NCBI GenBank assembly: GCA_947451525.1
Contig: CANFZM010000004.1
Location: 62,001 to 126,000 of the forward strand
Length of the DNA: 64,000 nucleotides
Direction of reading: 5' to 3'
DNA from: Flavobacteriaceae bacterium
GTDB taxonomy: Bacteria; Bacteroidota; Bacteroidia; Flavobacteriales; Flavobacteriaceae
Below, piece after piece: positions 28,893 to 38,128 of the stretch. The translations under genes and the position numbers were made by a program. The notes under the pieces are model-generated. The model was not told where the DNA came from, did no database searches, and saw only the letters and a program-made list of their open reading frames with translations. Numbering within the stretch: the stretch's first letter is position 1; every line of letters begins with the position of its first letter.

Positions 28893-30036
28893 TTTGTGTT
28901 ATTATTTTATATTCATCTAACAATGCGTTCCAAACTACTTGCTGATCAAAACGACTTTCTATACTTTGTCTTGCATTTAACTGCAAAGAATGATACAGAT
29001 TTTCATCTTCTAGCAATAATTGCATGGCATCAAAAATAGCGATTTCATTTTTAACCGGAAGGATTATTCCGTTATGATTATTTTGAATTATTTCATTACT
29101 CCCATTTATATCAGTTACAATGCTAGGCAATCCCATGGCGCCTGCCTGTAAAACCACGTTCGGAAAACCTTCTCTATGACTAGGAAAAACAAGTACATTG
29201 GCTAGTGCAATATAATCTCGCACCTCGTCTTGATAGCCAACACTAATAATATTAGAATTCTTTTGAATTTCGTTTAAAGCATCCTTAGAAATAGGATTTA
29301 AATCTTGCTCTAAAGGTCCAACCAGCAACAATTTAACCTTGCCATTTTGTTTAGAAAGTTTAGCAAAGGCAGCAATTAATTCGTTAATTCCTTTATCGGC
29401 AACAAGTCGACCAATAAAAATAAAAACAAAATCGCTTCCCTGAATTAGTAAGGAATTTCTTAATTTTTGTGATTCAATTTTAGAAATTTTATCCGAATTA
29501 AAATACTCTAAATCAATCCCATTGATGTTTCCGTTTGCAAGAACGTTTAATGGTTTATTAGTGATTTTAAATCGTATTAAATCGTTCTTAACTCCTTCGC
29601 CCTCAGGATAAACATTGGTTGCACATTTGCAAATTAATTTATCCATTGCTATCAAAAGCTGCTTCATTGCCCCGGTTTTACTAGGAAATACCAATCCCGT
29701 AAAGGTGTGAATTCTAATAGGAACCCCCGCAAAATAAGCGGCAATCATGCTCAACAATCCTGCCTTTGGTGTTATGGAATGCACAATAAATGGTTTTTCT
29801 TTTTTGAAAACCAAATACAATTTAATTAAAGAAACTACATCTTTTATTGGTGAAATGGCTCTACTCATGGAAAGAGCAATGGTAGGAACTTTTTCTCGAC
29901 TAGCAACGGTTTCTAAATGGGCATCTTTACCAGATATAGCAATAACTTGGTAGTGCTTGTTTAAGAAAGCCAACTGACCTTTTAGTAAAAGATCTAATGA
30001 CATTGCAATGGTAGAGGTACGGATAAGTTTTTTCAA
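28879..30036 (-). CDS. Glycosyltransferase family 4 (PglA-like)
   Basis: A 385-residue GT-B enzyme. The N-terminal half has HSITPKAGLLSMIAAYFAGVPIRIHTFTG, a pattern shared with PglA and CapM-like transferases that add the second sugar to a lipid-linked bacillosamine or FucNAc. The donor half has FIFIGRLVADKGI and HREGFPNVVLQAGAMGLP. Position next to pglC (14-base overlap) supports action as the second transferase. The donor is probably a UDP-HexNAc by family analogy, but this is not shown. Confidence 0.83.
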   Translation of the reverse strand: MKKLIRTSTIAMSLDLLLKGQLAFLNKHYQVIAISGKDAHLETVASREKVPTIALSMSRAISPIKDVVSLIKLYLVFKKEKPFIVHSITPKAGLLSMIAAYFAGVPIRIHTFTGLVFPSKTGAMKQLLIAMDKLICKCATNVYPEGEGVKNDLIRFKITNKPLNVLANGNINGIDLEYFNSDKISKIESQKLRNSLLIQGSDFVFIFIGRLVADKGINELIAAFAKLSKQNGKVKLLLVGPLEQDLNPISKDALNEIQKNSNIISVGYQDEVRDYIALANVLVFPSHREGFPNVVLQAGAMGLPSIVTDINGSNEIIQNNHNGIILPVKNEIAIFDAMQLLLEDENLYHSLQLNARQSIESRFDQQVVWNALLDEYKIITQNVSQ

Positions 30037-30048
30037 ATTACGAATTAT

Positions 30049-31044
30049 TTAAACCAATTTTTCTTTAATATAATATAATTTGGAAATTATTCTAGAAACA
30101 AAATTTATCCCAAAAACCTGACACAAAAACCGTAACACCTTTAATTTTCTGGTTTTTACAAATTGTGTAATTTGAAAATTTTGCTGCAATTTCTTCAGTA
30201 AAACTGGTCTTTCCTTATTAGTTATTTTTGCAAATAATACTAAGGTGGTAAAATAATAGTACCCTAAATTGTGTAATAAATAGCGGTCTAATTTTTCTGT
30301 TTTAGATAATTTGGGAAACCAATCTTCTATAATAGACACAATACTATTAATACCTTTTACTCCAGCATTGCCAGTAACCGAATTATCTTGATTTTTTCTG
30401 TAAATATAATAAACGTCATTTACTGCATCAACTTTATTTATCACCCTGAAAATTTTAGTCACCCAATCAATATCTTCGGCAATGATATTTGTTCGAAAAT
30501 AAAGTTCATTTTGTTGAACAACGCTAGTTTTAGTTGCAAAAACCCAAGCAGATCCTGGGAATAAATTATTTAATATTAAATAATCAACTGTGGATAAAAA
30601 ATTGAATTTTTCAATTACCTCTAAATTATAATTCCCTCTAGATATGGAATAGGAATTAGTAAGTAAATTAAAATTTTTGGCTCCATATAAAATTACATCT
30701 GCAGAATTTTGAATTATTTTCAAATTTATTTCCGATACTAAATTCTCGCTTTCAATAAAATCATCACTATCCACAAAGATAAGATAATCGCCAGTAGCGT
30801 TTTTTATCCCTTCATTTCTTGCACTAGATGCCCCTCCGTTTTCTTTATCAATAACTTTAATTCGGCTGTCTTTTTTTTGGTATTCCAAACAAATTTTTAA
30901 AGAAGAATCGGTGGAACCATCATTTATTAAAAGGAATTCAAAATCAGAAAAAGTTTGCGTCAAAACAGAATCTATACACTGTTCCAACTGCTTTTCCACA
31001 TTATAAACTGGAATGACAATACTAAATACTTTTCTTGGCTCCAT
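30049..31044 (-). CDS. Glycosyltransferase family 2
   Basis: A 331-residue GT-A enzyme with FSIVIPVYNVEKQLEQCIDSV, NDGSTDSS (41-48) and FVDSDD (90-95). GGASSARNEGI between them is classic. It starts inside the last 23 bases of the upstream DUF6625 gene, so the two are probably translated in concert. Donor unknown. Confidence 0.9.
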   Translation of the reverse strand: MEPRKVFSIVIPVYNVEKQLEQCIDSVLTQTFSDFEFLLINDGSTDSSLKICLEYQKKDSRIKVIDKENGGASSARNEGIKNATGDYLIFVDSDDFIESENLVSEINLKIIQNSADVILYGAKNFNLLTNSYSISRGNYNLEVIEKFNFLSTVDYLILNNLFPGSAWVFATKTSVVQQNELYFRTNIIAEDIDWVTKIFRVINKVDAVNDVYYIYRKNQDNSVTGNAGVKGINSIVSIIEDWFPKLSKTEKLDRYLLHNLGYYYFTTLVLFAKITNKERPVLLKKLQQNFQITQFVKTRKLKVLRFLCQVFGINFVSRIISKLYYIKEKLV

Positions 31045-31999
31045 AAAAATAGTCTTGGTATTTTAGTTTGTATTTTAAACTATTCCATTTCACTTTAAAA
31101 TATTGGCTATTAAACCATTTCTTTTTAAAATAATTATTGAAATTGGCCAATGTAATTTCTTCTTGCAAAGGCATAAATTCATTTGGAGCAATAATTATTT
31201 TGGAATATTTATTGACATCAAAATTAATTTTCATTTTTCTTTTTTGCAGATGAATATACGAATATTCTTCTTTGATAATTGTATTTCCATGTTTGTAATA
31301 TCTATATATACCGCCTTCTTCCCAAGTAAAAATTTGTTTTTTTATAGAATCTAAAACGTACGAATTGGTTTCTTGTTTGTATAAAGAAAGTCTAAAATTA
31401 TAATGGTAAGGAGAAATATCCGCAGCATCATTTTTGGCATATAATGAAAACCCATTTTCTTTAAAAATACAATTAATGCTTTTGTAAAATTTCTCATCAA
31501 ACAGGGTTCCTATCGGGATAGAAAACACTTCTTTGTACCTATAACTATCATTTATCTTAAGCATAAAGCGACGGTTATTTTCTGCATTATTTTTATACAA
31601 AGCCAAATGGCCTAAAATAAATATTTTATCATAATTTAATTTTTGAGGCTCCACAATAAAATGATTGAAATTTCCAAAAATGACATCCGAATCGCAATGT
31701 CCCCAATAACCATAATTTGATATTAAATCTTGAAAAACATAGCCAAAAGCAGGTTTATAATCACATAATTTATGGGGTCGTTCTAGATTAATTTTAAAAT
31801 CAAATTTAGATTGAAATAATTCTTGAATTTCTTCAAATGATTTATAAACAACTTTTAAATTTTCTGGGAAATCATAAACTGTAGCATCGTCTGTAATTAA
31901 TAACCAGTCATAATTTTTATTGGACTTTATCGAATGAAGATACAATTCAAAATAATTGGGTAATTTTCCAAAATATGGTAGAATAAATACTGTTTTCAT
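31022..31999 (-). CDS. DUF6625 family putative glycosyltransferase
   Basis: A 325-residue protein opening MKTVFILPYFGKLPNYFELYL, with LITDDAT (35-41), HKLCDYKPAFGYVF (76-89) and WGHCDSDVIFGN (99-110). I recognise this as the DUF6625 pattern. The CDSD motif in a GT-A-like frame suggests a metal-dependent sugar transferase, though no activity is known to me. It is flanked by two family 2 glycosyltransferases and overlaps both. Confidence 0.75.
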   Translation of the reverse strand: MKTVFILPYFGKLPNYFELYLHSIKSNKNYDWLLITDDATVYDFPENLKVVYKSFEEIQELFQSKFDFKINLERPHKLCDYKPAFGYVFQDLISNYGYWGHCDSDVIFGNFNHFIVEPQKLNYDKIFILGHLALYKNNAENNRRFMLKINDSYRYKEVFSIPIGTLFDEKFYKSINCIFKENGFSLYAKNDAADISPYHYNFRLSLYKQETNSYVLDSIKKQIFTWEEGGIYRYYKHGNTIIKEEYSYIHLQKRKMKINFDVNKYSKIIIAPNEFMPLQEEITLANFNNYFKKKWFNSQYFKVKWNSLKYKLKYQDYFYGAKKSI

Positions 32000-32925
32000 T
32001 TATTTATTCTTTTTATTAATTGAGCGTTTTTATATAGAGTCAAAAAATACAAAGCAACTCCAAACGGAACAGCAAGTGTAACTAAAGGCTTTCTAGAAAC
32101 ACCTTTAAAAAAATTAAATTGTTTTAAAATTAAACATGAATTTATGTAATGAATTGCCTGTGTATATCTTAGTTTAAACGTTGGTGCCATAGCAATCATT
32201 AGTATCCGCAGATGCTGAAAACCCTTAGGATTCTTAACATATTGAGAAAACATAGTTAAACTAGATCCTTCTGCTAGATATTCTACAATACATACTGGCT
32301 CATTGAGAATTAAAATAGAATAATCTCTTTCTATAAAATGCTGTTTATAATATAAAGAATAGTATTTTTCGCCTTCAAAAACGGGTATTTTAGGATATTG
32401 ATTTAGTACTTTAGTAACCGCAATAAACTTTTTATCGCCAGTGATTTTTACGGATTTTTCATTAGAATCTCCATAAAAAATCTCTTTACAACCCCAACCT
32501 TTAAACGATTTTAAATCTTCAGGGAAACGTTCACCAATAATAGCGCCTTGTTTATCAATATCTAAAGCGTAAATTCCACCACAGTTTTCAGTTTTATTTA
32601 CAGACCAAAATGCAAGAATTTTTTCTATTCCATCCTCGGTCATTAAATCGTCGGAATCAATGCAAACGCTTAATTCAGTTTTCAAATAATCATAGGCAGT
32701 GTTGTGCGCAGTATGCATTCCACCATTTTCCTTATAAACGTATTCAATTTCAATTTTATTTTCGGCAATCCAACTTTTCACCAATACATCAGTTGCATCC
32801 GATGAGCCATCGTCTATAATCAACCAAGAAAAATCTTTATTAGTTTGATTTACTAAACTTTCATATAAATCTCCTAGACAAAAGGCTCTATTGAAAGTTG
32901 GTGTAAAAACAGTTATTGTTTTCAT
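31996..32925 (-). CDS. Glycosyltransferase family 2
   Basis: A 309-residue GT-A enzyme with ITVFTPTFNRAFCLGDLYESL, IIDDGSSD (36-43), KENGGMHTAHNTAYDY and CIDSDDLM (DSDD 90-93). The C-terminus from about 270 is hydrophobic (LVTLAVPFGVALYFLTLY) and may tether it to the membrane. It lies two bases from the EpsG-like gene and overlaps the DUF6625 gene by four. Confidence 0.88.
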   Translation of the reverse strand: MKTITVFTPTFNRAFCLGDLYESLVNQTNKDFSWLIIDDGSSDATDVLVKSWIAENKIEIEYVYKENGGMHTAHNTAYDYLKTELSVCIDSDDLMTEDGIEKILAFWSVNKTENCGGIYALDIDKQGAIIGERFPEDLKSFKGWGCKEIFYGDSNEKSVKITGDKKFIAVTKVLNQYPKIPVFEGEKYYSLYYKQHFIERDYSILILNEPVCIVEYLAEGSSLTMFSQYVKNPKGFQHLRILMIAMAPTFKLRYTQAIHYINSCLILKQFNFFKGVSRKPLVTLAVPFGVALYFLTLYKNAQLIKRINK

Positions 32926-32927
32926 TA

Positions 32928-34022
32928 TTATTCTAAAATAACGTTTAACAAATAAGTAAAACCAAAATAAAAGATAGTAATAGTTCCTATAACTTTATGC
33001 TGATTTTCGTAGATTTTGCTTTTCAATAACGGATAAATAATTACTAAGGCCAACAAAAACCAGGATAAATAGGCGAACCTATTGCTATAAGAGGCTCTAA
33101 TAACTAATACCCAAAAAGCATTAGCAATAATATAAATATTACATATTGAAAAATAGATTTTATCTTCAAATTTCTTTACAAAAATAAAATACCAACTTGC
33201 AAATATTCCTACTGCACTGTATAATAAAAAATCCCATCTAAAACCAATTACTAAGGTTACTCCTTCTTGGGCTTGGTTTACTCCCCCCAAGTAAGTATCT
33301 AGTTTATCATTTGCAAAACCCAATCCTAAAAAAAATCGTTCCCAAAAACTACCAAGAACTAGGGAAATAGGAATAGAAAGAAACCAAAAAACCAAATAAG
33401 ATTTGGTATAATTAAATTTAGAAACGATTAAATAAATAATTATCGGAATCAATATCGATTTGTGAATAAAAATTATTGCAAAAAGAATTATGAACTTTGC
33501 AATTTTAGAATCTCTAGAAATAGCAAAAATAAAAAGAGAAGTTGCGATGCCGTTTCTAATACCATTTGTACCATAAGTCCAAAAGGAAAAAGAAATAATT
33601 AATAGAAAAAAAGCGTAAAAAGAATAATCTATAAATAACTTTTTAGTTGCTAGATATAATGGAAAAATATACAAAAAAGTACAAGTGAAAAAGAAACTTG
33701 TTGCACTTAGATTTCTAGCAAAAAAATATTTAAAAACTTCAAATAAAAATTCTTTAGACCTATCAAACCTTCCTCCTTTAACATAATTATTAAATTCCTC
33801 ATTATAAATAACCATGTCTCCAAAACGGAAATTTATTGGTCTGAATCCAATAAAAAAAAGGAAAAATATCATTAATATAAATCCCAAAAAGTTTTTCCCT
33901 TGCAGATTACCCGAAGACTCTAAAGGTATAGTTAAACTTCTAAAAAAAACAATTAGAGTTATTACAAGCAAAAAGTTGTAATAAATTAGAGGATAATAAG
34001 CAACTGGAAAAAAAGTATTCAA
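32928..34022 (-). CDS. EpsG-family membrane protein, probable polysaccharide polymerase
   Basis: A 364-residue protein with about ten membrane spans. FLFFIGFRPINFRFGDMVIYNEEF is the family opening (R-x-x-x-x-D-x-x-x-Y), followed by FEVFKYFFAR and FSFWTYGTNGIRNGIATSLFIFAIS, a marker of EpsG/Wzy-type proteins. These are thought to join repeat units at the periplasmic face. Its presence beside two ABC exporters is unexpected because ABC-exported chains are normally finished in the cytosol. A 90-base gap upstream contains a TATTTTTG box (34085-34092) without a -33 partner. Confidence 0.82.
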   Translation of the reverse strand: MNTFFPVAYYPLIYYNFLLVITLIVFFRSLTIPLESSGNLQGKNFLGFILMIFFLFFIGFRPINFRFGDMVIYNEEFNNYVKGGRFDRSKEFLFEVFKYFFARNLSATSFFFTCTFLYIFPLYLATKKLFIDYSFYAFFLLIISFSFWTYGTNGIRNGIATSLFIFAISRDSKIAKFIILFAIIFIHKSILIPIIIYLIVSKFNYTKSYLVFWFLSIPISLVLGSFWERFFLGLGFANDKLDTYLGGVNQAQEGVTLVIGFRWDFLLYSAVGIFASWYFIFVKKFEDKIYFSICNIYIIANAFWVLVIRASYSNRFAYLSWFLLALVIIYPLLKSKIYENQHKVIGTITIFYFGFTYLLNVILE

Positions 34023-34112
34023 TTGGTTTTAAATTTTAATTACAGAAAAAATAATTTCACTTTCTATAATTGGTAATGAATAAACAAAAATAAGGATAAA
34101 ATTTTACTTTAT

Positions 34113-35315
34113 CTAGGAAATATAAGTAGTAGCAATTATTTCTAAATTAAATTTGGATAATAATTGAGTTCTGTTTTCTATTAATTTGGATGCATAATCC
34201 TCACAATAAAGGACATTTTTTAATGCTTTTGAAAAAATAATTTCTTCTTTGGTTATCGCTTCTTCTATGGGAATATCCAAACTTCCTTTATAAAAATTTG
34301 GGGTAATAATACCGCTTTCGGTTGTAATTAAATCCCCTGCTACGCTATATTCTTTACAACTCATCAATTCACGAATACCATCGGTACAATTAGAAGAAAC
34401 AATGGGTGTCTGGCAAACAATTGCTTCTACAATTACATTGGGAGTACCTTCATAATAAGAAGTTAATACCAAAACAGAAGCCTTTTTTAAATACGGATAC
34501 GGATTGGATTTTCGACCTAAAAATACCACATTTTTTTGAATTCCTAATTGAGTAACTAATTGAGTCAGGTGATTTGTTATATTTTGATCGCCATCGCCAA
34601 CGAAAACTAATTTAATAGAATTGTCTCTGTTTTCTAATAAACTAAATGCTTTTAATAAATGCCATGGGGCTTTTTGGGCAGAAAGTCTTCCTAAAAACAA
34701 GACCACTTTATGTTTAAAAAGTTCTTCTTCAAAATTGGATTCCAGAGGAAATTGGGCAAGTTCTTCAATGTTTTTTATATCGTGCGGGTTGTAAATAACC
34801 TGAATGTTTTTCGGAAATTTGTAATTACATTTTTCTAATAAGTCTTTTTTTATGGCTTCGCTAATGCAAACTACTTTGTTAAAAAAACGATAAGTGCTTT
34901 GGAATGCCAATTTAAAAACCGTGTTCAAAAAAGATTTTGTTACAAACTCAACACTTTTCAAGGCATGAATACTTCCTATTTTATATTCTTTAGTAAAACT
35001 TAAAGAACTGAACACATTGGCCATATCGCCAAAAGAAATAGAATGGGTTATCTTATTCTTTTTAATAATTTGATGTATCAAAAATGGGGTTTTACAATAA
35101 AACCAAAAACGTTTTAAAAACGACATTTGATAAAAATCAACTTTAGAAAGCGCAATTTCATCTTCTCCAAAATGAATAATATCCGAATCTAATTGGATGA
35201 TTTTTATTGCTTTTACGGTATATCCCTGACTTTTATATTGGTTATAAAAATTTAATGCTAGGCGTTCCATACCACCAACACTTCCGTAAGGCATTATTAA
35301 AAGAATGTTTTTCAT
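34113..35315 (-). CDS. Glycosyltransferase family 4
   Basis: A 400-residue GT-B enzyme. MPYGSVGGMERLALNFYNQY supplies the N-terminal glycine loop; VVLFLGRLSAQKAPWHLLKAF and TSYYEGTPNVIVEAIVCQTPIV form the donor site. It overlaps the next family 4 gene upstream by four bases. The domain order and length are ordinary for the family; the linkage made is unknown. Confidence 0.9.
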   Translation of the reverse strand: MKNILLIMPYGSVGGMERLALNFYNQYKSQGYTVKAIKIIQLDSDIIHFGEDEIALSKVDFYQMSFLKRFWFYCKTPFLIHQIIKKNKITHSISFGDMANVFSSLSFTKEYKIGSIHALKSVEFVTKSFLNTVFKLAFQSTYRFFNKVVCISEAIKKDLLEKCNYKFPKNIQVIYNPHDIKNIEELAQFPLESNFEEELFKHKVVLFLGRLSAQKAPWHLLKAFSLLENRDNSIKLVFVGDGDQNITNHLTQLVTQLGIQKNVVFLGRKSNPYPYLKKASVLVLTSYYEGTPNVIVEAIVCQTPIVSSNCTDGIRELMSCKEYSVAGDLITTESGIITPNFYKGSLDIPIEEAITKEEIIFSKALKNVLYCEDYASKLIENRTQLLSKFNLEIIATTYIS

Positions 35316-36406
35316 GAAGTAAGTTCTTTAAATAATTCATCCCATAATGGCATTATGGTTTCGGGTAAATAGCGTTTTACATTTTCTTTGGCAGCACTGC
35401 CCATTAATTTCCGTTTTTCGTCATTTTCAATGAGTTCTAAAAGTTTATCTGCAAAGGCATCTGTATCGCCATTTGCAACTAAAAAACCATCTTCATTATC
35501 TTTTATTATACTATTTGGGCCGCAAGGACAATTGAAAGAAACGCAAGGAACACCACAAGCCATGGCTTCTATTAAAACCATTCCGAATCCTTCAAATCTA
35601 GAAGAAAATGCAAAAATGGAGGACTCTAAAAATTTTGCTTCAATATTTTTTTCAGGTTCCAAAAAAAGAACCGATTTTTCAATTTGCAATTGTTGTGCTA
35701 GTTGTTGTAAATTAGATTCTGCTTCGTGTTTCCCATAAATGGTAAGTTGCCAATCGGGATAATTATCATGAACTATTTTCCAAGATTGAAGTAATCTGTC
35801 GTAACCTTTTTGAATTCCTTGTTTGCCAACTGCAATAACTTTTTTATTATCTAGAACTGCCGAATTATTAGGATAAAATGCCAAAGGATTTGGAATAACT
35901 TGACTATTTTTTAAATTCCATTCAGTAATATTATCTTCAGTTAACAAAATGAATCTATCAAATTTTTTACCCAAATAATTCATTGTTAAAAACTTAAATG
36001 AAGTGATTGTTTTCTTATAAAAAGAAGGATTCACCCCTAATTCAATAACTTTAGAAACATGGCGTTCGTAAATTATTGGAATTCTCTTAAGTAGTAACAT
36101 TGGCAGAAAAAACCCTTTCAATCCATCATCACATACAGAAATTACATCGGGTTTTATAGTATTAATAACGGTTACTATTCCGGAAGTGTATTTTTGAAGA
36201 TTCTGGAACGGATTACCAAAAACGGCAATGTCGTGCAAAATGATTTTGGAACTAAATTCATAAAACAAAGGTCCATCCTTATGATTTAAAACTATAATAT
36301 GCACTTCATAGTTTAGGATGTCGGCCAAATAACTAGCCTTAATAGAAAGTACTCGTTCCAAGCCTCCAGCACCATTGATAGCATTTGTTATGTAAAGCAG
36401 TTTCAT
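35312..36406 (-). CDS. Glycosyltransferase family 4
   Basis: A 364-residue GT-B enzyme. GAGGLERVLSIKASYLA at the N-terminus and VIAVGKQGIQKGYDRLLQSW and SRFEGFGMVLIEAMACGVPCV in the donor half mark it clearly, including E-x7-E. NCPCGPNSIIKDNEDG after the motif resembles capsular GalNAc/Gal transferases, but that is only a hint. It lies one base after the GH88/105-like gene. Confidence 0.9.
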   Translation of the reverse strand: MKLLYITNAINGAGGLERVLSIKASYLADILNYEVHIIVLNHKDGPLFYEFSSKIILHDIAVFGNPFQNLQKYTSGIVTVINTIKPDVISVCDDGLKGFFLPMLLLKRIPIIYERHVSKVIELGVNPSFYKKTITSFKFLTMNYLGKKFDRFILLTEDNITEWNLKNSQVIPNPLAFYPNNSAVLDNKKVIAVGKQGIQKGYDRLLQSWKIVHDNYPDWQLTIYGKHEAESNLQQLAQQLQIEKSVLFLEPEKNIEAKFLESSIFAFSSRFEGFGMVLIEAMACGVPCVSFNCPCGPNSIIKDNEDGFLVANGDTDAFADKLLELIENDEKRKLMGSAAKENVKRYLPETIMPLWDELFKELTS

Positions 36407-36407
36407 A

Positions 36408-37577
36408 TTAAAGATTTATTGTTCTTAAACAGAAACCTTGCGTAAATGGCAAAATATCAAATTCGGTAGAATGTACCCCAATTGCTTTAGTATCGCCTTG
36501 CGAAAAATCGATAGCACCATCTCTTCTGGTAACTGATTTCAGATAATGCAACGCTTTTACTTTTGCAAAAATACAATCGGAAGAAATAGAATCAAGGCTT
36601 GCAGCATTTGCAAAAAACCAGGCCAGAGTTGCGGTGGTAGAAGAATCCATTCGAGAGGTTGTATCTAAAACAATCCAAGACCAACTGCCGTTATCGTTTT
36701 GAAACTGTAACGCCATTTTAGCAAAGGCAACTACACTTTTTTCTAGCACTTTTTTGTTCGGATTTTCCTCCGGTAAAATACGCCAAGCATCCATTAAACC
36801 TATAGCATACCAACCCAATCCTCTACCCCAACCGAATAATCCCACAGGGAATTTGGTAGTAACATTATAGGTATGACACGGAATATTAGTATTAGGAAAC
36901 AATCCGTTTTCGTTGAATGTTGTGATTTGTTTTACGGATAAATTTATAGCTTCTGGTTTATCAAATTTTAAGCCATATAAAACCAAAAAAGGACAAATAA
37001 ACCCAATAGTATCTACAAATCGGTATTCGGGGGTGTAGTTTCTATAGGCAACGGTGCCATCGGTTCCAACCAAATCCAAAATCAATTGGTAAGCTCTATC
37101 GTAAACTCGTTTATATTCTTGATGATTAATCCAATCGATATTCAAAACGGAATAGGCTAAAATAACACCATCAATTTCTTTTGGTTGCACTCTCCAATCC
37201 CCATTTTGAAAGGTAGATTTTAAAAAAGCATCTATTTCTTTTTGGCATTTCCTATTTTTAGTTTTTTTAAAGCATTCGGTTAAACCTAAAATAAGGGCGG
37301 CTTGTTGCCAATGTTGAATGGCATTTCGTTTGTAATTTCCTTTCAGAATATCAATAATTATTAGGCGTTTAGTATCGGTAAGTTTTATGGTAGGCGTTTT
37401 TTTTAGCCATTGCAACGATTGCTGCAAAACCTTAGTGCTCCACAAATTTGGGTCTTGAATCCTACCAATATGTATGCGACTTTGCCAAGTGTAAAATTGC
37501 GGAATTAGATCTATTGCAACGATTACAAATAGAGTTAACAGAATAAAAACTAAACTAAAATTATATAACATATCCAT
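36408..37577 (-). CDS. Membrane-anchored GH88/GH105-like (alpha/alpha)6-barrel protein
   Basis: A 389-residue protein. An N-terminal hydrophobic segment (about 5-25) precedes a barrel resembling unsaturated rhamnogalacturonyl hydrolases. The marker LFGWGRGLGWYAIGLMDAW (247-265) and the aspartate in RFVDTIGFICPF (Asp189) correspond to conserved family positions. Such enzymes cleave 4,5-unsaturated uronic acids produced by lyases. No lyase is encoded here, so in a biosynthesis locus it may trim or edit nascent chains or have lost activity. It overlaps the acetyltransferase gene by 17 bases; an alternative start at Met3 is possible. Confidence 0.78.
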   Translation of the reverse strand: MDMLYNFSLVFILLTLFVIVAIDLIPQFYTWQSRIHIGRIQDPNLWSTKVLQQSLQWLKKTPTIKLTDTKRLIIIDILKGNYKRNAIQHWQQAALILGLTECFKKTKNRKCQKEIDAFLKSTFQNGDWRVQPKEIDGVILAYSVLNIDWINHQEYKRVYDRAYQLILDLVGTDGTVAYRNYTPEYRFVDTIGFICPFLVLYGLKFDKPEAINLSVKQITTFNENGLFPNTNIPCHTYNVTTKFPVGLFGWGRGLGWYAIGLMDAWRILPEENPNKKVLEKSVVAFAKMALQFQNDNGSWSWIVLDTTSRMDSSTTATLAWFFANAASLDSISSDCIFAKVKALHYLKSVTRRDGAIDFSQGDTKAIGVHSTEFDILPFTQGFCLRTINL

Positions 37578-38115
37578 TTTTTGATGCTAAATCTGCGTTC
37601 ATTTTATCTTTCATTTCTGTGGTAATTCCGTTTTGGATTAGCCATTTTTCATCATAAACCATTGCAGTTTTTATCAATTCTTCGTGTTTAGATTTATAAT
37701 CTGCAACATTCATGATAAATTTAGCAGGATTTCCTCCTACCACTGTAAAAGGTTCTACATTTTTTACCACAACACTACCCGCAGCAACAATAGCATTTGC
37801 ACCAACAGTTACCCCTGGCATAATCAATGCTCTTGCGCCAATAAAGGCATTATTTTCGATTTTTACTCTGCCAATTCGTGTGTAACCAACCATTCTATCG
37901 GTACTTGCATCATGGGCTAACAAGTAAACTTCTGGCGCTATAGTTACTTTATCTCCAATTTCTATAAGCCAACAATGGGAATGATCTACCTTGAGCCCAG
38001 AATGAATATCACATCCTTCGCCAACTTTCATCCCTGCTTTTATATGGTCTTTTAACCATTCTTCTTCGTTGATGAACTTTCTAAAACGTGCTCTTAAAAA
38101 ATTAAAAATTTTCAT
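37561..38115 (-). CDS. Left-handed beta-helix acyltransferase (WbbJ-like)
   Basis: A 184-residue hexapeptide-repeat protein. Repeats run from about residue 33 to 135, with the catalytic-type histidine in VYLLAHDAS, and the end motif VGGNPAKFI typical of sugar O-acetyltransferases. It would use acetyl-CoA in the cytosol to acetylate a sugar or lipid-linked unit. A paralogue occurs at 47024. The target sugar is unknown. Confidence 0.87.
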   Translation of the reverse strand: MKIFNFLRARFRKFINEEEWLKDHIKAGMKVGEGCDIHSGLKVDHSHCWLIEIGDKVTIAPEVYLLAHDASTDRMVGYTRIGRVKIENNAFIGARALIMPGVTVGANAIVAAGSVVVKNVEPFTVVGGNPAKFIMNVADYKSKHEELIKTAMVYDEKWLIQNGITTEMKDKMNADLASKNGYVI

Positions 38116-38128
38116 AGTTATTAGTCAA

